Shown here in pieces: positions 10,055-19,560 of a stretch of DNA of 27,815 bases. The notes beneath the pieces are model-generated. The model ran no database searches, had not been told where the DNA came from, and worked only from the letters and a program-made list of their open reading frames with translations. Numbering within the stretch: the stretch's first letter is position 1; the number at the start of each line of letters is the position of its first letter. The stretch is from Cristatella mucedo. Taxonomy: Eukaryota; Bryozoa; Phylactolaemata; Cristatellidae. The stretch spans positions 126,001 to 153,815 of the forward strand of contig WPIO01000240.1 of NCBI GenBank assembly GCA_009760855.2, in the 5' to 3' direction. The position numbers and the translations under genes were made by a program.

Positions 10055-10792
10055 GTAGATTTGAAGTTTCTGGATACTCCGCGATCTGCTGCGAACTTGT
10101 GCGAAATGAGTTAGTCAATCGAGCCATGCTTGTAACAAGGTGCAGTACTCTGCTGCCAGCTACAGCACGCTCCGAAGAGGAGATTTTAAGTTTCTACATA
10201 TTCAGCGATCAGCTACAAACTCGTTCGAAATATGTATATAACGTGCGAAATGCTTGAAACAAGGTGCAGCACGGCCAATTAGCCCACGCTCCGACGAGCA
10301 GACTTTAAGTTTCTAGATATTCCGCAATCTGCTGCGAACTTGTGCGAAACGTATTATTCAAGTGGGCAATGCTAAAAACAAGGTGCAGCACTCTGCTGCC
10401 TGCCAGCCCACGCTCCGAAAAGCAGATTAGAAGTTTCTGGATATTCTGCGATCAGCTGCGAACTCGTGCGAAATGAGTCATTCAAGTTCGAAATGCTTGA
10501 CGCAAGGTGCAGCACTCAGCTGCCAGCTACCGCAGCTCCTAATAGCAGATTTTAAATTTCTGGATATTCCGCGATCTGATGCTAACTCGTGCGAAATGAG
10601 TTTTTTAAGTGCGAAATGCTTAAAGCAAGGTGTAGCACTCTGCTGCCAGCCAGCTCACACACCGGCGAGCATATTTAAAGTTTCTAGATATTCCGAAATC
10701 TGCTGCGAAGCTGTGCACAATGAATCATTCAATTACGAAATGGTTGTAACTAGGTGCAGCACTCTGCTGCCAGCCAGTGCACGCTCCGAAGA
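10055..10792 (+). repeat. Cassette R-Y-Z-U-V-X, copy 4, with 5-bp deletion
   Basis: Anchors are 10055, 10179, 10298, 10422, 10545 and 10669. The Y monomer (10179-10297) is only 119 bp. Its tail reads GCACGGCCAATT where copies 2 and 3 read GCACTCAGCTGCCAATT, which destroys the hairpin. The same deletion tags the Y monomers at 12900 and 15849. A W monomer follows at 10793. Confidence 0.9.
10179..10297 (+). repeat. 119-bp Y monomer with tail deletion
   Basis: The tail GCACGGCCAATT lacks five bases relative to GCACTCAGCTGCCAATT at 2837 and 4945, removing one arm of the hairpin. The same allele is present at 12900-13018 (119 bp) and 15849-15968 (120 bp, one base regained). It is a lineage tag linking the three cassettes of central units 2 to 4. 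Confidence 0.92.
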
Positions 10793-12899
10793 CCAGATTT
10801 AAAGTTTCTAGATATTTCACGATATGCTGGGAACTTGTGCGAAACGTGGTATTAACGTGCGAGATGCTTGAAAGAAGGTGCAGCACTCAGCTGCCAGCTA
10901 CCGCACGCTCCGAAAATCAGATTTTAAGTTTCTGGATATTAAGCGATCAGCTTCGAACTCGTGCGAAATGTGTTATTCAAGTGGGAAACGCTTGCAATAA
11001 GGTGCAGCACTCTGCTGCCAGCTAGCCCACGCTCCGAAGAGCAGATTTGAGAGTTCAGGATATTACGCAATCAGCTGCAAACTCGTGCGAAATGTGTTAT
11101 TCAAGTGGGAAACGCTTGCAACAAGGTGCTGCACTCTGCTCCCAGCCAGTGCAGGCTCCGACGAGCAGATTTAAAGTTTCTAGATATTCCGCGATCTGCA
11201 GCGAACTCTTGCGAAATGTTTTATAAAAGTGCAAAATGCTTGAAAAAAGGTGCAGCACTCTGCTTTCAGCCAGCTCACGCTCCGACGAGCAGATTAGAAG
11301 TTTCTGAATATTCTGCGATCTGCTGCGAACTCGTGCGACATGTGTTTTTCAAGTGCGAAATGCTTGAAACAAGTTGCAGCACTCTGCTGCCAGCTAGCCC
11401 ACGCTCCGAAGAGCAGATTTGAAGTTTCTGGATATTCTGCGATCTGCTGCGAACTCGTGCGACATGTGTTTTTCAAGTGCGAAATGCTTGAAACAAGGTG
11501 CAGCTTTCTGCTGCCAGCCAGTGCACGCTCCGACGAGCAGATTTGAAGTTTCTGGAAATTCTGCGATTTGCTTACAACTCGTGCGAAAGGTCCTATTCAA
11601 GTGAGGAATGCATGCAACAAGGGGCAGTACTCTGCTGCCAGCCAGTGCACGTTCTGAAGAGCAGATTTGAAGTTACTAGATATTCCGCGATCAGCTGCAA
11701 ACTCGTGCAAAATGTGTTATTGAAGGGCGAAATGCTTTAAACAAGGTGCTGCACTCTGCTGCCAGCCAGTGCATGCTCCGACGAGCAGATTTGAATTTTC
11801 TGGATATTCAGCAATCCGCTGCGAACTCATGCGAAATGTGTTATTAGAGTGCGAAATGCACGAAACAAGGTGCAGCACTCTGCTGCCAGCCAGCTCACGC
11901 TCCGACGAGCAGATTAGAATTTTCTAGGTATTCGGCAATTACCTGCGAACTCGTTCGAAATGTGTTCTTTAAGTGCGAAATGTAGGAAACCAGGTTTAGC
12001 ACTCTGATGCCAGGTACTGCTAGCTCCGAAAAGCATATTTGAAGTTTCTGGATATTCCGCGATCTGCTGTGAACTCGTGCGAAATGTGTTATTCAAGTGC
12101 GAAATGCTTGAAACTAGGTGCAGCACTGTGCTGCCACTACCCCACGCTCCGAAAAGCAGATTTGAAGTTTTTGGATACTCCGCGATTTACTGCGAACTTG
12201 TGCAAAGTGAGTTAGTCAATCGAGCCATGCTTGTAACAAGGTGCAGTACTCTGCTGCCAGCTACCGCACGCTCCGAAGAGCAGATTTTAAGTTTCTACAT
12301 ATTCAGCGATCAGCTACAAACTCGTTCGAAATATGTATATAACGTGCGAAATGCTTCAAACAAGGTGCAGCACTCAGCTGCCAGTTAGCTCACGCTCCGA
12401 CGAGCAGACTTTAAGTTTCTAGATATTCCGCAATCTGCTGCGAACTTGTGCGAAACGTATTATTCAAGTGCGAAATGCTAGATACAAGGTGCAGCACTCT
12501 GCTGCCTGCCAGCCCATTCTCCGAAAAGCAGATTAGAAGTTTCTGGATATTCCGCGATCAGCTGCGAACTCGTGCGAAAGGAGTCATTCAAGTTCGAAAT
12601 GCTTGAAGCAAGGTGCAGCACTCTGCTGCCAGCCAGTGCAGGCTCCGACGAGCAGATTTAAAGTTTCTAGATATTCCACGATCTGCAGCGGACTCTTGCG
12701 AAATGTGTTATTCAAGTGCGAAATGCTTGAAACTAGGTGCATCACTCTGCTGCCAGCTAACCCACGCTCCGAAAAGTAGATTTGAAGTTTCTGGATACTC
12801 CGCGATCTGCTGCGAACTTGTGCGAAATGAGTTAGTCAATGGAGCCATGCTTGTAACAAGGTGCAGTACTCTGCTGCCAGCTACAGCACGCTCCGAAGA

Positions 12900-13018
12900 G
12901 GAGATTTTAAGTTTCTACATATTCAGCGATCAGCTACAAACTCGTTCGAAATATGTATATAACGTGCGAAATGCTTGAAACAAGGTGCAGCACGGCCAAT
13001 TAGCCCACGCTCCGACGA
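12900..13018 (+). repeat. 119-bp Y monomer with tail deletion, second copy
   Basis: Same GCACGGCCAATT tail as the monomer at 10179. The following Z monomer has GTGGGCAATGC in place of GTGCGAAATGC, as do its partners at 10298 and 15969. That confirms common descent of the two-monomer block. Confidence 0.92.
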
Positions 13019-13265
13019 GCAGACTTTAGGTTTCTAGATATTCCGCAATCTGCTGCGAACTTGTGCGAAACGTATTATTCAAGTGGGCAATGCTAAAAAC
13101 AAGGTGCAGCACTCTGCTGCCTGCCAGCCCACGCTCCGAAAAGCAGATTAGAAGTTTCTGGATATTCTGCGACCAGCTGCGAACTCGTGCGAAATGAGTC
13201 ATTCAAGTTCGAAATGCTTGACGCAAGGTGCAGCACTCAGCTGCCAGCTACCGCAGCTCCTAATA

Positions 13266-13369
13266 GCAGATTTTAAATTTCTGGATATTCCGCGATCTGA
13301 TGCTAACTCGTGCGAAATGTAGGAAACCAGGTTCAGCACTCTGATGCCAGGTACTGCTAGCTCCGAAAA
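13266..13369 (+). repeat. 104-bp truncated monomer, V head and GGTATTCGGC-class tail
   Basis: The head (GATTTTAAATTTCTGG, GATGCTAACTCG) is V class. After GTGCGAAATG it goes straight to TAGGAAACCAGGTTCAGC, the tail otherwise seen at 6560, 9436, 11909, 14858 and 18076. In those monomers two copies of GCGAAATG lie 20 bp apart, and here exactly one 20-bp period is missing. The join used the internal GCGAAATG repeat out of phase. It is the only strongly shortened monomer. Confidence 0.93.
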
Positions 13370-13987
13370 GCATATTTGAAGTTTCTGGATATTCCGCGAT
13401 CTGCTGCGAACTCGTGCGAAATGTGTTATTCAAGTGCGAAATGCTTGAAACTAGGTGCAGCACTGTGCTGCCACTACCCCACGCTCCGAAAAGCAGATTT
13501 GAAGTTTTTGGATACTCCGCGATCTACTGCGAACTTGTGCAAAGTGAGTTAGTCAATCGAGCCATGCTTGTAACAAGGTGCAGTACTCTGCTGCCAGCTA
13601 CCGCACGCTCCGAAGAGCAGATTTTAAGTTTCTACATATTCAGCGATCAGCTACAAACTCGTTCGAAATATGTATATAACGTGCGAAATGCTTGAAACAA
13701 GGTGCAGCACTCAGCTGCCAGTTAGCTCACGCTCCGACGAGCAGACTTTAAGTTTCTAGATATTCCGCAATCTGCTGCGAACTTGTGCGAAACGTATTAT
13801 TCAAGTGCGAAATGCTAGATACAAGGTGCAGCACTCTGCTGCCTGCCAGCCCATTCTCCGAAAAGCAGATTAGAAGTTTCTGGATATTCCGCGATCAGCT
13901 GCGAACTCGTGCGAAAGGAGTCATTCAAGTTCGAAATGCTTGAAGCAAGGTGCAGCACTCAGCTGCCAGCTACTGCAGCTCCTAATA

Positions 13988-14111
13988 GCAGATTTTAAAT
14001 TTCAGGATATTCTGCGATCTGCTGCGAACTCGTGCGAAATGTGTTATTCAAGTGGGAAACGCTTGCAACAAGGTGCAGCACTCTGCTGCCAGCATGTGCA
14101 GGCTCCGACGA
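13988..14111 (+). repeat. Hybrid V/K monomer, second copy
   Basis: Same composition as the monomer at 7302, with TTTCAGG for TTTCTGG near the start. It sits inside the 6684-7673 / 13370-14359 collinear pair. Confidence 0.9.
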
Positions 14112-15724
14112 GCAGATTTAAAGTTTCTAGATATTCCACGATCGGCAGCGAACTCTTGCGAAACGTGTTATTCAAGTGCGAAATGCTTGAAACTAGGTGC
14201 ATCACTCTGCTGCCAGCTAACCCACGCTCCGAAAAGTAGATTTGAAGTTTCTGGATACTCTGCGATCTGCTGCGAACTTGTGCGAAATGAGTTAGTCAAT
14301 CGAGCCATGCTTGTAACAAGGTGCAGTACTCTGCTGCCAGCTAGCCCACGCTCCGAAGAGCAGATTTGAAGTTTCTGGATATTCTGCGATCTGCTGCGAA
14401 CTCGTGCGACATGTGTTTTTCAAGTGCGAAATGCTTGAGACAAGGTGCAGCTTTCTGCTGCCAGCCAGTGCACGCTCCGACGAGCAGATTTGAAGTTTCT
14501 GGAAATTCTGCGATTTGCTTACAACTCGTGCGAAAGGTCCTATTCAAGTGAGGAATGCATGCAACAAGGGGCAGTACTCTGCTGCCAGCCAGTGCACGTT
14601 CTGAAGAGCAGATTTGAAGTTTCTAGATATTCCGCGATCAGCTGCAAACTCGTGCAAAATGTGTTATTGAAGGGCGAAATGCTTTAAACAAGGTGCTGCA
14701 CTCTGCTGCCAGCCAGTGCATGCTCCGACGAGGAGATTTGAATTTTCTGGATATTCAGCAATCCGCTGCGAACTCATGCGAAATGTGTTATTAGAGTGCG
14801 AAATGCACGAAACAAGGTGCAGCACTCTCTGCTGCCAGCCAGCTCACGCTCCGACGAGCAGATTAGAATTTTCTAGGTATTCGGCAATTACCTGCGAACT
14901 CGTTCGAAATGTGTTATTTAAGTGCAAAATGTAGGAAACCAGGTTCAGCACTCTGATGCCAGGTACTGCTAGCTCCGAAAAGCATATTTGAAGTTTCTGG
15001 ATATTCCGCGATCTGCTGTGAACTCGTGCGAAATGTGTTATTCAAGTGCGAAATGCTTGAAACTAGGTGCAGCACTGTGCTGCCACTACCCCACGCTCCG
15101 AAAAGCAGATTTGAAGTTTTTGGATACTCCGCGATTTACTGCGAACTTGTGCAAAGTGAGTTAGTCAATCGAGCCATGCTTGTAACAAGGTGCAGTACTC
15201 TGCTGCCAGCTACCGCACGCTCCGAAGAGCAGATTTTAAGTTTCTACATATTCAGCGATCAGCTACAAACTCGTTCGAAATATGTATATAACGTGCGAAA
15301 TGCTTGAAACAAGGTGCAGCACTCAGCTGCCAGTTAGCTCACGCTCCGACGAGCAGACTTTAAGTTTCTAGATATTCCGCAATCTGCTGAGAACTTGTGC
15401 GAAACGTATTATTCAAGTGCGAAATGCTAGATACAAGGTGCAGCACTCTGCTGCCTGCAAGCCCATTCTCCGAAAAGCAGATTAGAAGTTTCCGGATATT
15501 CCGCGATCAGCTGCGAACTCGTGCGAAAGGAGTCATTCAAGTTTGAAATGCTTGAAGCAAGGTGCAGCACTCTGCTGCCAGCCAGTGCAGGCTCCGACGA
15601 GCAGATTTAAAATTTCTAGATATTCCACGATCTGCAGCTGACTCTTGCGAAATGTGTTATTCAAGTGCGAAATGCTTGAAACTAGGTGCATCACTCTGCT
15701 GCCAGCTAACCCACGCTCCGAAAA

Positions 15725-16463
15725 GTAGATTTGAAGTTTCTGGATACTCCGCGATCTGCTGCGAACTTGTGCGAAATGAGTTAGTCAATGGAGCCATGCT
15801 TGTAACAAGGTGCAGTACTCTGCTGCCAGCTACAGCACGCTCCGAAGAGGAGATTTTAAGTTTCTACATATTCAGCGATCAGCTACAAACTCGTTCGAAA
15901 TATGTATATAACGTGCGAAATGCTTGAAACAAGGTGCAGCACGGCCAATTCAGCCCACGCTCCGACAAGTAGATTTTAAGTTTCTAGATATTCCGCAATC
16001 TGCTGCGAACTTGTGCGAAACGTATTATTCAAGTGGGCAATGCTAAAAACAAGGTGCAGCACTCTGCTGCCTGCCAGCCCACGCTCCGAAAAGCAGATTA
16101 GAAGTTTCTGGATATTCTGCGATCAGCTGCGAACTCGTGCGAAAGGAGTCATTCAAGTTTGAAATGCTTGACGCAAGGTGAAGCACTCAGCTGCCAGCTA
16201 CCGCAGCTCCTGATAGCAGATTTTAAATTTCTGGATATTCCGCGATCTGATGCTAATTCGTGCGAAATGAGTTTTTTAAGTGCGAAATGCTTAAAGCAAG
16301 GTGTAGCACTCTGCTGCCAGCCAGCTCACACACCGGCGAGCATATTCAAAGTTTCTAGATATTCCGAAATCTGCTGCCAAGCTGTGCACAATGAATTATT
16401 CAATTACGAAATGGTTGTAACTAGGTGCAGCACTCCGCTGCCAGCCAGTGCACGCTCCGAAAA
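15725..16463 (+). repeat. Cassette R-Y-Z-U-V-X, copy 5
   Basis: Anchors are 15725, 15849, 15969, 16093, 16216 and 16340. It carries the deleted Y tail plus one extra base (GGCCAATTCAGCC, 120 bp). The Z monomer begins GTAGATTTTAA instead of GCAGACTTTAA. A W monomer follows at 16464. Confidence 0.9.
15849..15968 (+). repeat. 120-bp Y monomer with tail deletion, third copy
   Basis: The tail reads GGCCAATTCAGCC, the same deletion with an added C. It lies 2949 bp from the copy at 12900. Confidence 0.92.
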
Positions 16464-16959
16464 CCAGATTTGAAGTTTCTAGATATTTCACGATATGCTG
16501 GGAACTTGTGCGAAACGTGGTATTAACGTGCGAGATGCTTGAAAGAAGGTGCAGCACTCAGCTGCCAGCTACCGCACGCTCCGAAAATCAGATTTTACGT
16601 TTCTGGATATTAAGCAATCAGCTGCGAACTCGTGCGAAATGTGTTATTTGACTGCGAAACGCTTGCAATAAGGTGCAGCACTCTGCTGGCAGCTAGCCCA
16701 CGCTCCGAAGAGCAGATTTGAAAGTTCAGGATATTACGCAATCAGCTGCGTACTCGCGCGAAATGTGTTATTCAAGTGGGAAACGCTTGCAACAAGGTGC
16801 TGCACTCTGCTCCCAGCCAGTGCAGGCTCCGACGAGCAGATTTAAAGTTTCTAGATATTCCGCGATCTGCAGCGAACTCTTGCGAAATGTTTTATAAAAG
16901 TGCAAAATGCTTGAAAAAAGGTGCAGCACTCTGCTACCAGCCAGCTCACGCTCCGACGA

Positions 16960-17083
16960 GCAGATTAGAAGTTTCTAGATATTCCGCGATCTGCTGCGAA
17001 CTTGTGCGAAATGTGTTATTCAAGTGCGAAATGCCTGCAACAAGGTGCAGCACTCTGCTGCCAGCTAGCCCACGCTCCGAAGA
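16960..17083 (+). repeat. Representative monomer with all internal landmarks
   Basis: This 124-bp monomer is close to the majority sequence and shows each landmark. The inverted repeat AGCAGAT (16959-16965) and ATCTGCT (16989-16995) encloses 23 bp. GCGA stands at 16986, 16996, 17006 and 17026, that is offsets 27, 37, 47 and 67, separated by 10, 10 and 20 bp. A hairpin GCAGCA (17047-17052), loop CTC, TGCTGC (17056-17061) follows. The rest, to the next GCAGATT, is a C-rich tail, the most class-specific part of the monomer. The choice of GCAGATT as offset 1 is a convention; a tandem array has no natural start. Confidence 0.9.
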
Positions 17084-17207
17084 GCAGATTTGAAGTTTCT
17101 GGATATTCTGCGATCTGCTGCGAACTCGTGCCACATGTGTTTTTCAAGTGCGAAATGCATGAAACAAGGTGCAGCACTCTGCTGCCAGCCAGTGCACGCT
17201 CCGACGA

Positions 17208-18199
17208 GCAGATTTGAAGTTTCTGGAAATTCTGCGATTTGCTTACAACTCGTGCGAAAGGTCTTATTCAAGTGAGGAATGCAGGCAACATGGGGCACTA
17301 CTCTGCTGCCAGCCAGTGCACGTTCTGAAGAGCAGATTTGAAGTCTCTAGATATTCTGCGATCAGCTACGAACTCGTGCAAAATGTGTTATTGAAAGGCT
17401 AAATGCTTTAAACAAGGTGCTGCACTCTGCTGCCAGCCAGTGCACGCTCCGACGAGCAGATTTGAATTTTCTGGATATTCAGCAATCTGCTGCGAACTCG
17501 TGCGAAATGTGCTATTCACGTGCGAAATGCTTGAAACAAGGTGCAGCTCTCAGCTGCCAGCCAGCTCACGCACCGGCTAACAGATTTGAAGTTTCTAGAT
17601 ATTCCACGATCTGCTGGGAACTTGTGCGAAACGTAGTATTAACGTGCGAAATGCTTGAAAGAAGGTGCAGCACTCAGCTGCCAACTACCGCACGCTCCGA
17701 AAATCAGATTTGAAATTTCTGGATATTAAGCAATCAGCTGCGAACTCGTTCGAAATGTGTTATTCAAGTAGGAAACGCTTGCAATTAGGTCCAGGACTCT
17801 GCCGCCAGCCAGTGCAGGCTCCGACGAGCAGATTTAAAGTTTTTAGATATTCCACGATCTGCAGCAAACTCTTGCGAAATGTTTAATTAAAGTGCAAAAT
17901 GTTTGAAAAAAGGTGCAGCACTCTGCTACCAGCCAGTGCATGCTCCGACGAGCAGATTTGAATTTTCTGGATATTCAGCAATCTGCTGCGAACTCATGCG
18001 AAATGTGTTATTAGAGTGCGAAAAGCACGAAACAAGGTGCAGCACTCTGCTGCCAGCCAGCTCACGCTCCGACGAGCAGATTAGAATTTTCTAGGTATTC
18101 GGCAATCTCCTGCGAACTCGTTCGAAATGTGTTATTTAAGTGCGAAATGTAGGAAACCAGGTTCAGCACTCTGATGCCAGGTACTGCTAGCTCCGAAAA
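17208..18199 (+). repeat. Transition block between central and right domains
   Basis: Eight ordinary-length monomers (17208 diverged P, 17332 S, 17456, 17580 W, 17704 K, 17828, 17952 N, 18076). It opens like a central unit (P-S-N-type) but jumps to the left-domain order, with W at 17580 and K at 17704 as at 2341/2465 and 4449/4573. The right-domain hairpin-breaking K tail (GTCCAGGACTCTGCCGCC) first reappears here at about 17789. Confidence 0.8.
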
Positions 18200-19189
18200 G
18201 CATATTTGAAGTTTCTGGATATTCCGCGATCTGCTGCGAACTTGTGCAAAGTGAGTTAGTCAATCGAGCCATGCTTGTAACAAGGTGCAGTACTCTGCTG
18301 CCAGCTACCGCACGCTCCGAAGAGCAGATTTTAAGTTTTTACATATTCCGCGATCAGCTAAGAACTCGTGCGAAATGTGTATTTAACGTGCGAAATGCTT
18401 GAAACAAGGTGCAGCACTCAGCTGCCAGTTAGCTCACGCTCCGACGAGCAGATTTAAAGTTTCTAGATATTCCGCGAGCTGCTGCGAACTTGTGCGAAAC
18501 GTATTATTCAAGTGCGAAATGCTAGAAACAAGGCGCAGCACTCTGCTGCCTGCCAGCCCACGCTCCAAAAAGCAGATTAGAAGTTGCTGGATATTCCGCG
18601 ATCAGCTGCGAACTCGTGCGAAATGAGTCATTCAAGTTCGAAATGCTTGAAACTAGGTGCAGCACTGTGCTGCCACTACCCCACGCTCCGAAAAGCAGAT
18701 TTGAAGTTTTTGGATACTCCGCGATCTGCTGCGAACTTGTGCAATGTGAGTTAGTCAATCGAGCCATGCTTGTAACAAGGTGCAGTACTCTGCTGCCAGC
18801 GACTGCACGCTCCGAAGAGCAGATTTTAAGTTTCTACATATTCCGCGATCAGCTAAGAACTCGTGCGAAATGTGTATTTAACGTGCGAAATGCTTGAAAC
18901 AAGGTGCAGCACTCAGCTGCCAGTTAGCTCACGCTCCGACGAGCAGATTTAAAGTTTCTAGATATTCCGCGATCTGCTGCGAACTTGTGCGAAACGTATT
19001 ATTCAAGTGCGAAATGCTAGAAACAAGGCGCAGCACTCTGCTGCCTGCCAGCCCACGCTCCAAAAAGCAGATTAGAAGTTGCTGGATATTCCGCGATCAG
19101 CTGCGAACTAGTGCGAAATGAGTCATTCAAGTTCGAAATGCTTGAAGCAAGGTGCAGCACTCGGCTGCCAGCTACCGCAGCTCCTAATA
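18200..19189 (+). repeat. Tandem duplication of a four-monomer block (R-Y'-Z-U)
   Basis: Monomers 18200, 18324, 18448 and 18572 repeat at 18695, 18819, 18943 and 19067, 495 bp on. Comparing 18448-18571 with 18943-19066 I see one substitution (CGAGCTG for CGATCTG). The first R (18200) is itself a hybrid: a GCATATTTG head as at 6684 joined to an R tail. Confidence 0.9.
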
Positions 19190-19437
19190 GCAGATTTAAA
19201 GTTTCTGGATATTCCGCGATCTGATGGTAACTCGTGCGAAATGAGTTTTTTAAGTGCAAAATGCTTAAATCAAGGTGTAGCACTCTGCTGCCAGCCAGCT
19301 CACGCACTGGCGAGCAGATTTAAAGTTTCTAGATATTCCGCAATCTGCTGCGAACCTGTGCGAAATGAATTATTCAATTGCGAAATGGTTGTAACAAGGT
19401 GCAGCACTCTGCTGCCAGCCAGTGCACGCTCCGAAGA
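18695..19437 (+). repeat. Cassette R-Y-Z-U-V-X, diverged copy 6
   Basis: Anchors are 18695 (R), 18819 (Y-like), 18943 (Z), 19067 (U), 19190 (V) and 19314 (X). The Y-like monomer has TGTGTATTTAACG instead of TATGTATATAACG, so the TATATAA word is lost. The Z monomer starts GCAGATTTAAAG and the U tail reads GCTCCAAAAAGCAG. These changes mark the right-hand domain; U monomers at 24519 and 27617 share them. Confidence 0.85.
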
Positions 19438-19560
19438 GCAGATTTGAAGTTTCTGGATATTCCGCGATCTGATGGTAACACGTGCGAAATGAGTTTTTAT
19501 GTGCGAAATGCTTAGAGCGAGGTGTAGCACTCTGCTTCCAGTCAGCTCACGTACCGGCGA

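Larger units (their letters stand above)
9064..11536 (+). repeat. Higher-order unit 2 of the central domain
   Basis: This unit is 2473 bp, 20 monomers less 7 bp. It starts P (9064), S (9188), N (9312), 9436, 9560 as in the other units. It then has an R/Z hybrid (9683) in place of R-Y-Z, followed by U (9807), 9931, the full cassette (10055-10792), W (10793), K-like (10917), 11041, 11165, 11289 and Q (11413). Confidence 0.88.
11537..14483 (+). repeat. Higher-order unit 3 of the central domain
   Basis: This unit is 2947 bp, 24 monomers less 29 bp (a 20-bp truncation in the monomer at 13266 and a 5-bp deletion at 12900-13018, among others). It contains two R-Y-Z-U runs (12156-12651 and 13493-13987) and a cassette interrupted after U (12776-13265). 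The segment 11413-11908 matches 14360-14857. I count three substitutions and one 2-bp indel over the four monomers. Confidence 0.88.
14484..17207 (+). repeat. Higher-order unit 4 of the central domain
   Basis: This unit is 2724 bp, 22 monomers less 4 bp. P (14484), S (14608), N (14732), 14858, 14982, R-Y-Z-U (15105-15600), 15601, full cassette (15725-16463), W (16464), 16588, 16712, 16836, 16960, Q (17084). R-Y-Z-U at 15105 and the cassette at 15725 lie 2949 bp from their partners at 12156 and 12776. The next P (17208) is diverged (GAATGCAGGCAACATGGGGC), which marks the edge of the central domain. Confidence 0.87.

Noticed and set aside
16990-17010. CENP-B box
   Set aside because: The minus strand of TGCGAACTCGTGCGAA gives TTCG and the central A at the right spacing, but the required CGGG is TCGC. 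The match is too weak to call.
18596-18660. RNA polymerase III internal promoter (GTTCGAAATGC resembling a B box) or a tRNA-derived repeat
   Set aside because: Only part of the B-box consensus fits, no A box lies at a fitting distance, and no cloverleaf can be drawn. The word is simply the U-class form of the TGCGAAATG repeat.
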